A stretch of DNA of 64,000 bases, from positions 496,001-560,000 of the forward strand of contig JAJFIR010000031.1 in the NCBI GenBank assembly GCA_021774795.1, written 5' to 3'. Positions 39,730-48,770 of the stretch are shown here, one piece after another. Position 1 is the stretch's first letter. Every line of letters begins with the position of its first letter. A program made the position numbers and the translations under genes. The notes below the pieces were generated by a model that searched no databases, was not told the origin of the DNA, and was given only the letters and a program-made list of their open reading frames with translations. This DNA comes from Emcibacteraceae bacterium. Its GTDB lineage: Bacteria; Pseudomonadota; Alphaproteobacteria; Sphingomonadales; Emcibacteraceae.

Positions 39730-41859
39730 ATGGCCGAGCGTTCTTTTAAAAAAGAAGTAGAAAAATTAAGACTAGGTGATGGAGAGGAATTTCGCGGCGA
39801 GGGTATTCTTGCCGTGACCAAAGCCCTTCTTCAATCTGGCGTTTCTTACGTCGGTGGTTACCAAGGCTCTCCTATTTCTCATTTAATGGATGTACTCGCC
39901 GACGCAGAAGACATTATGAACGAACTTAATGTTCATTTTGAAACGTCAGCAAGTGAAGCGACAGCCGCCGCGATGTTAGCGGCATCTGTTAATTATCCTC
40001 TTAGGGGGGCTGTAACATGGAAATCTACCGTGGGAACGAACGTTGCCAGTGATGCGCTTGCTAATGTGGCATCTGGTGGGGTAACAGGCGGCGCATTAGT
40101 GATCGTCGGCGAAGACTACGGCGAAGGCTCATCGATCATGCAGGAACGTAGTCATGCGTTTGCGATGAAGTCTCAAATGTGGCTTCTTGACCCACGACCA
40201 AATCTGACATCAATAGTTGATGCAGTCGAAACGGGATTTGAACTGTCCGAAGCGTCAAATACGCCGGTAATGCTAGAGCTTCGAATAAGAGCGTGCCATG
40301 TGTATGGTCGGTTCAAAGCAAAAAATAACAAAATTCCTGAGTTTTCATTGCAGGACGCGATGGAAAACCCGACACGCGATACATCCCGAATTGTTTTACC
40401 GCCTGCCAATTATCTGCATGAACATGAAAAATTAAATGAGCGGTGGCCGGCGGCAGTTAATTTCATAAAATCAAATAAATTAAATGAACTTATGGGCCCC
40501 AGCGAAGGTGATATCGGTATAATTGTTCAAGGCGGTCTGTTTAATAGTCTAATTAGAGCCTTGGAACTGCTTGGTTTAAGCAACAGTTTTGGTGACGCGG
40601 ACATACCCATCTACGTAATGAATGTTACATATCCAGTGATCAACGATGAAATTCTTGGTTTTATGGATGGCAAGAAAGCTGTTTTGCTGGTTGAAGAAGG
40701 CCATCCCAATTATATTGAGCAGGAATTAAACACCATATTACGCCAAGCGGGGTGTGATACTCCTCTGTATGGCAAGGATATGATTACAGAGATTGGCGAA
40801 TATACCAGCGACGTGATTAAGAGCGGATTGGAAAAATTTCTTGCGCCGCATGGATTATCAAACACTGAAAAAAATAATCTTCCGGCGGCGGCGGCCATTG
40901 ATGTGCCGCCTCGTCCCGCTGGATTTTGCACGGGATGCCCGGAACGTCCTATGTTCACGGCCATCCAACTCGTAGAAAAAGACATCGGCCCTTTCCATGT
41001 AAGCTGCGATATAGGATGCCATTTATTTTCCATATTGCCTCCCTTCAATATCGGTAATACGACAATGGGGTATGGCCTTGGTTGGGCAGGTGCGGCGGCC
41101 TTTAATAAAAAGGCGGAACAAAGAACTTTATCGATTATGGGCGACGGTGGCTTTTGGCACAACGGTCTTACCAGTGGCGTTGGTAATGCGGTGTTTAATA
41201 AAACCGACCATGTTTTAATGATCGTTGATAATAATTATTCGGCTGCAACAGGTGGTCAAAATCTACTGTCATCTGCGGGTGAGCATAAAAAACGAAGCAC
41301 TCAACATGATATTGCAGATGCGGTTAAAGGCATTGGTGTAACCTGGGTAAAAACAGTCCACACTTATGATTTAGTTGAAATGCATAAAACGCTCCTCGAA
41401 GCGATGACGACTTCCATTCGTGGTCCCAAAGTTATAATCGCGCAAGGTGAGTGCCAGCTAAATAGGCAGCGCAGAGTAAAACCAGAATTTAACAGGCAGG
41501 TAAATGCGATGAAGCGCATGGAGCGGGACCGTTTTTATGTCGATAGCGATACCTGTACAGGAGATCACAGCTGCATTCGCATGTCGGGTTGTCCTTCACT
41601 GACATTAAAAGAAAACCCTGATCCGCTGAAATCTGATCCGGTCGCCTATGTGGATAATAGTTGTGTGGGTTGTGGCCATTGTGGCGAAGTTGCACACGCA
41701 GCCGTTTTATGTCCGTCTTTTTCAAAAGTAACGCTCATCTATAATCCCAATGGTTGGGATAAGTTTAAGGACATAATACGTTCCAGTTTCATCGGATGGA
41801 TTCAGGTTGGTGCAGAAAATAAGCGCCATCAAAGGCTTAAGAAAGCGGGGCTTGCATGA
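39730..41859 (+). CDS. iorA: Indolepyruvate ferredoxin oxidoreductase alpha-like (TPP/Fe-S 2-oxoacid oxidoreductase)
   Basis: YVGGYQGSPISHLMDVL; FCTGCPERPMF; GDGGFWHNGL...DNNYSAATGGQ; C-terminal ferredoxin-like CVGCGHCGEVAHAAVLCPSF. Confidence 0.85.
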   Translation: MAERSFKKEVEKLRLGDGEEFRGEGILAVTKALLQSGVSYVGGYQGSPISHLMDVLADAEDIMNELNVHFETSASEATAAAMLAASVNYPLRGAVTWKSTVGTNVASDALANVASGGVTGGALVIVGEDYGEGSSIMQERSHAFAMKSQMWLLDPRPNLTSIVDAVETGFELSEASNTPVMLELRIRACHVYGRFKAKNNKIPEFSLQDAMENPTRDTSRIVLPPANYLHEHEKLNERWPAAVNFIKSNKLNELMGPSEGDIGIIVQGGLFNSLIRALELLGLSNSFGDADIPIYVMNVTYPVINDEILGFMDGKKAVLLVEEGHPNYIEQELNTILRQAGCDTPLYGKDMITEIGEYTSDVIKSGLEKFLAPHGLSNTEKNNLPAAAAIDVPPRPAGFCTGCPERPMFTAIQLVEKDIGPFHVSCDIGCHLFSILPPFNIGNTTMGYGLGWAGAAAFNKKAEQRTLSIMGDGGFWHNGLTSGVGNAVFNKTDHVLMIVDNNYSAATGGQNLLSSAGEHKKRSTQHDIADAVKGIGVTWVKTVHTYDLVEMHKTLLEAMTTSIRGPKVIIAQGECQLNRQRRVKPEFNRQVNAMKRMERDRFYVDSDTCTGDHSCIRMSGCPSLTLKENPDPLKSDPVAYVDNSCVGCGHCGEVAHAAVLCPSFSKVTLIYNPNGWDKFKDIIRSSFIGWIQVGAENKRHQRLKKAGLA

Positions 41860-43379
41860 GAAGGTCCCGAATATCAATAGCCATATCGGCTCTTGGTGGC
41901 CAAGGCGGCGGCGTATTAAGCAACTGGATTGTAGAGCTCGCAGAAGCAAACGGCTATGCGGCCCAATACACTGCTATTGCCGGGGTCGCGCAAAGAACCG
42001 GTTCAACCATATATGCTATCGAGCTTTTTCCACAAGAACTTATTGAAGCAGAGGGGCGTGATCCTGTACTTTCACTTATGCCCGTAAAGGGAGACGTGGA
42101 TATTTGTCTCGCGTCGGAATTAATGGAAGCAGGGCGTGCCGTCAACAGGGGCATAGTGACACCTGATAAAACGACATTGATAGCATCTGATCACCGTGTT
42201 TACGCCATTTCTGAAAAAGAGAATATGGGTGATGGTCGCATTGAAAGTAACGGTGTCAAAGACGCTATCGCGAAAGCAGCAAAAAAACTCGTTTTATTTG
42301 ATATGAACGCGGCCGTTCTAAAATCATCCAGCGTAATATCAAGTGTTTTGTTTGGTGCCTTGGCGGGGTCCGGGACACTTCCGTTTGAGCGCGTAGATTA
42401 CGAGCAAACCATTCAAAATTCGGGCCGAGCCATTGAAACTAATTTGGCAGGTTTCGCGCTCGGATATGATAACACCAGAGGTGCAATAAGCGATAATACG
42501 GAACCCGAATGTGGGTTAGGTTTCACATCCGCTTCGGCACTTATGGCGCAAATTGAAGAATTGCCTGATAACGCAAAGATTATTGCTACTTATGGAGTTC
42601 ACCGCCTTGTGGATTATCAGGATGAACAATATGCACAGCTCTATTTGGATCGATTGGCAGAATTCGCTGACTTTTCCCCGGAACTGGTCGGTAATATTTC
42701 CCGTTATCTGGCTTTATGGATGGGATTTGAGGACGTAATTAGAGTAGCAGATTTAAAAACTAGAGCCGATAGGACCGTTAAAATAGCGGATGAAATTAGA
42801 GCCGCTGATGGTCAGATCTGGTATGGGCATGATTATTTTCACCCGCGATACGAAGAATTCACCGATATTTTGCCAGCGTCCATCGGGTCGGCAATGGCCA
42901 ATTCAAAAATGTGGGAAAAATTATGTTCACCGCTATTTAATAAAGGCCGTATCCTTCGTCCGAAAACAATAAGTGGGTTTTTGCTGTTGCGGTTTATAGC
43001 AAATTTGCGCTTTATTAGGCTGAAAAGCTTACGTTATAAAACGGAAAATAAGCGCATTATGGCTTGGCTAGCCTTAATTAAAAAAGTAGCACTAGATAAT
43101 CCGGACCTGGCGATCGAGCTGGCGCAATGTCCGCTACTTATTAAAGGATACGGTGATACCCATGCAAAAGGTATAAACCGCTTTTCACGTATCATGGCAG
43201 TTGCTGTGCAAAAGCGTGATGATCCGGAAATCGTACAGATAATTGCAGAACTTCGTGATGCGGCTCTATTGAGTGACGCTGGAACAGAATTTAACAGCAG
43301 TTTAAAAGATCATAACACGGAAGGACTAACCGGCGATGACGCACAAGAAGGTGAGTTTAGTTGGGCCGGATCATCCTGA
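41856..43379 (+). CDS. iorB: Indolepyruvate oxidoreductase beta-like (2-oxoacid OR gamma domain + DUF6537-like)
   Basis: SALGGQGGGVLSNWIVELAEANGYAAQYTAIAGVAQRTGST; overlaps iorA by 4 nt. Confidence 0.82.
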   Translation: MRRSRISIAISALGGQGGGVLSNWIVELAEANGYAAQYTAIAGVAQRTGSTIYAIELFPQELIEAEGRDPVLSLMPVKGDVDICLASELMEAGRAVNRGIVTPDKTTLIASDHRVYAISEKENMGDGRIESNGVKDAIAKAAKKLVLFDMNAAVLKSSSVISSVLFGALAGSGTLPFERVDYEQTIQNSGRAIETNLAGFALGYDNTRGAISDNTEPECGLGFTSASALMAQIEELPDNAKIIATYGVHRLVDYQDEQYAQLYLDRLAEFADFSPELVGNISRYLALWMGFEDVIRVADLKTRADRTVKIADEIRAADGQIWYGHDYFHPRYEEFTDILPASIGSAMANSKMWEKLCSPLFNKGRILRPKTISGFLLLRFIANLRFIRLKSLRYKTENKRIMAWLALIKKVALDNPDLAIELAQCPLLIKGYGDTHAKGINRFSRIMAVAVQKRDDPEIVQIIAELRDAALLSDAGTEFNSSLKDHNTEGLTGDDAQEGEFSWAGSS

Positions 43380-43803
43380 TTTTATTCTCGATGATTATCC
43401 GCTTTATAATTTAAACCGCACGTCGGCGACTTACATTGAAAATATGTCTCGGCAGCTTAGAAGGTTTAATATGGATCAACCAAGTTGGCGGATATTGATG
43501 TTGCTTGGTGATAAAAACCCAAGCACCGTGGGTGATCTTTCGCGTAGATCCGTGACCAAAATTTCAACAATCACACGTATTTTAATGAGAATGGAAAAAG
43601 AAAATCTAGTAAGGCGAATCCCGTTTCCGGAAGATAACAGGGTAATTGAGGTGTTTATTACTGATAAAGGGAAAGAAATACTGGTAAAACTCAGGATGCT
43701 TGCGGACAATGTTTATCAAACAACCTTTGATGGAATTGCCGAAAACGATATGATAACCTTCACTAACATTTTAATGCAGATGAGAAAAAATTTAAGCGGA
43801 TAA
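43336..43803 (+). CDS. MarR family regulator
   Basis: QPSWRILMLLGDKNPSTVGDLSRRSVTKISTITRILMRMEKENLVRRIP. Confidence 0.87.
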   Translation: MTHKKVSLVGPDHPDFILDDYPLYNLNRTSATYIENMSRQLRRFNMDQPSWRILMLLGDKNPSTVGDLSRRSVTKISTITRILMRMEKENLVRRIPFPEDNRVIEVFITDKGKEILVKLRMLADNVYQTTFDGIAENDMITFTNILMQMRKNLSG

Positions 43804-43812
43804 CAAATATTT

Positions 43813-45396
43813 ATGAATAATAGTGCCCATATAGATACTTTCGCCAAAGATAGGTTACCTGATCCTGAAACCTGGCCTGATTTTATATTTGGTGAAGATG
43901 TGCCTTCCTATCCGGATTATCTTAATGCGGCTGATGAATTACTTGGCGGTGCCATTAAGTCAGGTTATGGCAACAAACCTGCAGTAATTATGGGGGATGC
44001 GAGTTGGTCTTATGAAGAACTCAATAGAAAATCAAATCAAATAGCCGCCTTGCTCGTCGAAGAATATCAGTTGATTCCCGGCAACAGGGTATTATTGCGC
44101 GGTAATAACACTCCGCTATTAGCTGCACTTTGGTATGGAATTTTAAAAGCGGGCGGCATCGTGATAACCACGATGACCATGTTAAGGCAAAAAGAACTTG
44201 ATGCCATAATAGCAGTAGGCAAACCCGATATCATTATCATTGAAGAAGGTTTGCCAATAGATGTTATTGAAACATGTGCAGGCAAAGCAAGTCATTTAAT
44301 TCTATGCGGGGAAATAGAGCAGCGCATGCCGGATAAAGGCGAGATGTTTGATGCGGTCAATACCGCTACAGATGACATCGCCCTACTTGCTTTTACATCC
44401 GGCACCACAGGGCTGCCAAAAGCGACCATGCATTTTCACCGTGATATCCTTGCGATGGCGGATAGTTTTGCACGCCACGTATTAAAACCGGAACCTGATG
44501 ACGTATTTTGTGGTTCACCGCCACTTGCGTTTACATTTGGGCTTGGCGGCCTTTTGGTTTTTCCGGCGCGATTTGGTGCAAGTGTTGTATATTTTGAGGG
44601 TGGTGGGCCGGAAGTGTTGCTCAACATGATTGAACAACACCGGGTCACAACTTTATTCACCGCACCAACGGCTTATAAAGCCATCATCCAACATCTTGAT
44701 GGTCGGGATATAACCAGCCTTAAAAAATGTATTTCGGCGGGCGAAAATTTACCCCTTACTGTTTCAGACAGTTTCCATAAACGGACTGACATTAGGCTGA
44801 TTGATGGCATTGGCGCGACCGAAATGATCCATGTTTTTATTTCAGCTTCCGGCGATGAAATAAGGCCCGGTTCAACGGGCAAGATGGTACCGGGCTATAA
44901 AGCAGAAATTTGGGGAGAAGATAATAATCCTCTTGCGGACGGGCAGGCCGGCCGCCTCGTTGTCAAAGGCCCGACCGGATGTCGATATTTAAATGGTGAT
45001 CGACAGGAAACATATGTTGTTAATGGTTGGAACGTTACCGGAGATATTTTTAAGAAAGACACCGACGGTTATTTCTGGTTTGTGGCACGCGGTGACGACA
45101 TCATTATATCAGCAGGATATAATATTGCCTCACCCGAAGTGGAGCAAGCTGTCATCAAACATGAAGCGGTTAATGAATGTGCCGTAATTGGCGTTCCGGA
45201 TGAAGATAGAGGAATGATTGTAAAAGCTTTTATTGTCCTTGAAAGCGGTGTAAAGCCGAACGAGAGCTTAATCAAAGATATTCAAACTTTTGTTAAATCA
45301 AATATAGCCCCGTACAAATATCCCAGAGCCATCGAGTTTATCGACCAACTTCCTAAATCAGCGACCGGAAAACTTTTAAGAAAAGACTTAAAGTAA
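43813..45396 (+). CDS. Benzoate/2-aminobenzoate-CoA ligase-like AMP-binding protein
   Basis: LLAFTSGTTGLPKATMHFHRD; IISAGYNIASPEVEQAV; PKSATGKLLRKDLK. Confidence 0.88.
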   Translation: MNNSAHIDTFAKDRLPDPETWPDFIFGEDVPSYPDYLNAADELLGGAIKSGYGNKPAVIMGDASWSYEELNRKSNQIAALLVEEYQLIPGNRVLLRGNNTPLLAALWYGILKAGGIVITTMTMLRQKELDAIIAVGKPDIIIIEEGLPIDVIETCAGKASHLILCGEIEQRMPDKGEMFDAVNTATDDIALLAFTSGTTGLPKATMHFHRDILAMADSFARHVLKPEPDDVFCGSPPLAFTFGLGGLLVFPARFGASVVYFEGGGPEVLLNMIEQHRVTTLFTAPTAYKAIIQHLDGRDITSLKKCISAGENLPLTVSDSFHKRTDIRLIDGIGATEMIHVFISASGDEIRPGSTGKMVPGYKAEIWGEDNNPLADGQAGRLVVKGPTGCRYLNGDRQETYVVNGWNVTGDIFKKDTDGYFWFVARGDDIIISAGYNIASPEVEQAVIKHEAVNECAVIGVPDEDRGMIVKAFIVLESGVKPNESLIKDIQTFVKSNIAPYKYPRAIEFIDQLPKSATGKLLRKDLK

Positions 45397-45401
45397 AATA
45401 T

Positions 45402-45851
45402 TCATTCAATGGATGTACGGGCAGTGTTTAAAAATTTGGTAAAATCCGACATGCTTTTAATATCGATGGAATTTAATGCCTCAGCAACCCATTTTGCGTT
45501 GTCTTCCGCCATATCATGAAAAAGAACTTTACCTTTGCTCGCGATTTTGATCTGAAAACTTCGACGGTCCCCTGGTTTGGCATGCTTTGTTATCAATCCA
45601 TCTTTCTGCATTCGGTCTAGAAGTCCCGTTATATTACCTTTCGATGCAATCAGCCTACCTGCAAGCTCACCGACGGTCAAACTATCTTCCCTGTCCAATT
45701 GGGATAACACGTCAAAACGGGAAATGTTTTGCCCATAATTTTGTCGAAGTTTGTCGTCAATAATCTGCTCCAGCTTGCTGGAATAACGGACAAGTTCAAT
45801 CCATAGCTTAAGACTTTCTTTTTGTCTTTCGGTATAGTGGATTTCAAACAT
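45402..45851 (-). CDS. MarR family regulator (start revised from the ORF track)
   Basis: MFEIHYTERQ...LTVGELAGRLIASKGNITGLLDRMQKDGLITKH. ATG at 45851 is preceded on the minus strand by AGGAG; the longer ORF start at 45986 would overlap the divergent gene. Confidence 0.82.
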   Translation of the reverse strand: MFEIHYTERQKESLKLWIELVRYSSKLEQIIDDKLRQNYGQNISRFDVLSQLDREDSLTVGELAGRLIASKGNITGLLDRMQKDGLITKHAKPGDRRSFQIKIASKGKVLFHDMAEDNAKWVAEALNSIDIKSMSDFTKFLNTARTSIE

Positions 45852-45918
45852 GTTTATATTATCTCCTTGCAATGCACTATATCCGGCAAGTTTAAAACTG
45901 CAAGGGGCTAAAAATAGT

Positions 45919-45928
45919 TTACATGTAA
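45919..45928. promoter_or_regulatory. Candidate MarR operator
   Basis: Perfect 10-bp palindrome TTACATGTAA between the MarR start and the divergent monooxygenase gene. Confidence 0.45.
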
Positions 45929-45973
45929 GATAAATCGAGCTAGGGTGAATTTCCAATTGGCGGGAGGAAAAGC

Positions 45974-48319
45974 ATGAAAATATCAATCATTGGTGGGGGT
46001 CCCGGGGGACTTTATTTTGCATTACTTACAAAAAAAGCAAAACCAAATTGGGATATCGAAGTTTTCGAGCAAAATAAACCGAATGACACATTTGGATTTG
46101 GCGTGGTTTTCTCGGATGATACTTTGGACGAATTCCTCAGTCGTGATCCAGAATCGTACGAACTGATCCGGGATCAGTTTGCTTACTGGGATGATATTAT
46201 TATCCGTTATAAAGGTGAGGAGGTCAGGTGCGGCGGGAATGGTTTTGCGGGTTGTTCACGATTAAACTTGTTAAAAGTGTTACATAACAGATGTGAAGCA
46301 CTCGGCGTAAAACTAACTTTTGGAACGCGGGTTGACGTTGAGAATCTGGAAAAGCAATTTGCGTCATCAGATGTAATTCTCGCAAGCGACGGTATTGGGT
46401 CTGCCATACGTGAACATTACTCTGAATTTTTTGACCCAACCATAAGCTTAAAAAGTAATCGGTTTACCTGGATGGGTTCGTCTCGAAAAGTAGAAGATTT
46501 TACATACTTTTTTAAAGACACAGAATATGGTCCTATTTGTGCGCATACATACCAATATGAAGCAGGGACGTCGACTTGGGTTTTTGAAATGTCTGACTAC
46601 TGCTGGCAAGAATTACAATTTGACGAATTTGATGAACAAAGTTCCGCAGATAAACTGGAAAAAATATTTGCGGAGGAGCTTGAAGGTCATAATTTAATTA
46701 TCAACCGTTCCATGTGGCGACAGTTCCCCCGTATTTATTGTAACAACTGGTATCATAAAAATATCGCTATACTGGGAGACGCTAAGGCTTCGGCTCATTT
46801 CTCCATTGGCTCTGGCACCAAACTTGCTATGGAGTGCGCTATCGCGCTTTCTGATGCGGTCGTTGAAAAAGCAGAAACTTCCGTTGAAGAAGCGTTTAAA
46901 GATTATGTGAAAGAGCGCGAAACACCGGTTCAAATACTCCAACATAACGCGGATGTATCAATGTCTTGGTTCGAACATATGGACCGTTCATGGGATATGG
47001 ATTTGATGCAATTTGCCGCTGTCGTAATGTGTCGTTCAAAATCAGTGACTTATGATAATTTAATTTTGCGTGACCCGGAATTTACCGAGAAACTGGATAC
47101 AGCATGGTATGAGCGTTACTTTCGGGATACCGGTTATGATTACCGAAAAAGTCGTCCAACGCCAATGTTTACCAAGTTTAAATTAAAAGGCCTTGAATTA
47201 CGAAACAGGGTCGTTATGTCACCGATGGCTCAATATTCTGCCGACGAGAACGGAAACGTTACTGACTGGCATATGGTTCACTACGCTGGCTGTGCTAAAG
47301 GCGGTATGGGGCTCATCTATGTGGAGATGACCTGTCCTTCACCGGAAGCACGTATCACCTTGGGTTGTCCGGGATTATGGACCGATGAACATGAAATGGG
47401 CTGGAAAAAAATTGTTGATTTTGTTCATGAAAATACAGAAACAAAAATTTGTATGCAGCTGGGACATGCGGGCCGTAAAGGATCCACTCAACTCGGGTGG
47501 GATAAAATGGACTATCCCATTGAAGATGGGTCTAAAAATTGGCCGTTGTTATCCGCGTCTGCACTACCCTATTTTGATGGTATATCGCAAACACCTAAAG
47601 CCCTCGACCGCGCAGATATGGACAAGATTATCGCAGATTTCAAACAAGCAACTATTCGTGCAAACCGCGCCGGGTTTGATATGATTGAAATGCATGCTGC
47701 ACATGGGTATTTAATAGCTTCATTCTTATCGCCGTTGACCAACATACGGTCTGACGAATACGGTGGAGACATAGAAGGCCGGGTAAAGTTTCCGCTTGAA
47801 ATATTTAGAGCCATGCGGGAAGTTTGGCCAGAAGAAAAACCGATGTCAGTGCGGATTTCTGCTTCCGATTGGTTAGACGGAGGTATAACCGAAGAAGATA
47901 CATTTTATATTGCCAATATATTCGAAGATGCCGGTGTTGATTTGATTGATGTTTCGGCGGGGCAAACGGTACCGGACCAGAAGCCCATATACGGTCGTAT
48001 GTTTCAACTCGGTTTTGCAGAAGCAATACGCAATGTTCCACATGTTGCGACCATGGCTGTGGGCAATATCACGGAACCCGCACAGGTTAATACCATTTTA
48101 CATACTAGAAGGGCTGACCTTATCGCAATTGGTCGGCCTCACCTTTGGAACCCTTATTTTACACGCGATGCGGCCGCCTGGTACGGCGCCCTACTTCCCG
48201 ATAATGATTGGGAAAAGCAATATCTTGCTGGAAAACAACAAGCCTATAGCTTAAAAGAGAAAGCGCGGCTGCAACAACTCGAATGGCAAATTAAAGCCAA
48301 ACCAAGTCGTCATAATTAA
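45974..48319 (+). CDS. 2-aminobenzoyl-CoA monooxygenase/reductase-type fusion (FAD monooxygenase + old yellow enzyme)
   Basis: N-terminal IIGGGPGGLYFALLTKKA and GDAKASAHFSIGSGTKLAMECAIAL; C-terminal OYE domain MSPMAQYSADENGNVTDWHMVHY. Confidence 0.9.
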   Translation: MKISIIGGGPGGLYFALLTKKAKPNWDIEVFEQNKPNDTFGFGVVFSDDTLDEFLSRDPESYELIRDQFAYWDDIIIRYKGEEVRCGGNGFAGCSRLNLLKVLHNRCEALGVKLTFGTRVDVENLEKQFASSDVILASDGIGSAIREHYSEFFDPTISLKSNRFTWMGSSRKVEDFTYFFKDTEYGPICAHTYQYEAGTSTWVFEMSDYCWQELQFDEFDEQSSADKLEKIFAEELEGHNLIINRSMWRQFPRIYCNNWYHKNIAILGDAKASAHFSIGSGTKLAMECAIALSDAVVEKAETSVEEAFKDYVKERETPVQILQHNADVSMSWFEHMDRSWDMDLMQFAAVVMCRSKSVTYDNLILRDPEFTEKLDTAWYERYFRDTGYDYRKSRPTPMFTKFKLKGLELRNRVVMSPMAQYSADENGNVTDWHMVHYAGCAKGGMGLIYVEMTCPSPEARITLGCPGLWTDEHEMGWKKIVDFVHENTETKICMQLGHAGRKGSTQLGWDKMDYPIEDGSKNWPLLSASALPYFDGISQTPKALDRADMDKIIADFKQATIRANRAGFDMIEMHAAHGYLIASFLSPLTNIRSDEYGGDIEGRVKFPLEIFRAMREVWPEEKPMSVRISASDWLDGGITEEDTFYIANIFEDAGVDLIDVSAGQTVPDQKPIYGRMFQLGFAEAIRNVPHVATMAVGNITEPAQVNTILHTRRADLIAIGRPHLWNPYFTRDAAAWYGALLPDNDWEKQYLAGKQQAYSLKEKARLQQLEWQIKAKPSRHN

Positions 48320-48343
48320 TAAAAATTATAAAGGGACAAGGGA

Positions 48344-48760
48344 TTGGCCATATTTAAAGTAACACGCAAAATTCGTTTTGGTCAAACTGATGCGGCGGGA
48401 ATAACTTATTACCCCCGTTTGGTTGAAATGATCAGTGATATCGTCGAAGATTTTTTTGCAAATGCCATTAAGTTTAGCTACAAAGAAATGATCGTTAAAA
48501 CGGATTGCGGTGTGCCAACCGTAAATTTAAATGTGACGTTTAAACGCCCAGCGGAACTGGAAGATTATGTCGACTGGTATTTAAAAGTAACCAGAATTGG
48601 GCGATCATCATTCACCGTTGACATTGATGCAAAGGTGGGAGAGAACGAAATTCTTAACGCCATCGTTACGCTCGCGTACGTAAAAGGGAAAGGTGCCATA
48701 ATGAAAAGTCATCCTTTGCCGGAACATGTAAAGGCCGTCATGCAAGAATATATGGATTAA
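48344..48760 (+). CDS. Acyl-CoA thioesterase (4-hydroxybenzoyl-CoA thioesterase-like hotdog)
   Basis: RKIRFGQTDAAGITYYPRLVEMISD. Confidence 0.87.
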   Translation: MAIFKVTRKIRFGQTDAAGITYYPRLVEMISDIVEDFFANAIKFSYKEMIVKTDCGVPTVNLNVTFKRPAELEDYVDWYLKVTRIGRSSFTVDIDAKVGENEILNAIVTLAYVKGKGAIMKSHPLPEHVKAVMQEYMD

Positions 48761-48770
48761 GGATGCACAA

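Noticed and set aside
45852-45986. N-terminal extension of the minus-strand MarR ORF
   Set aside because: Extension overlaps the divergent monooxygenase start and lacks conservation features; ATG 45851 has a good SD.
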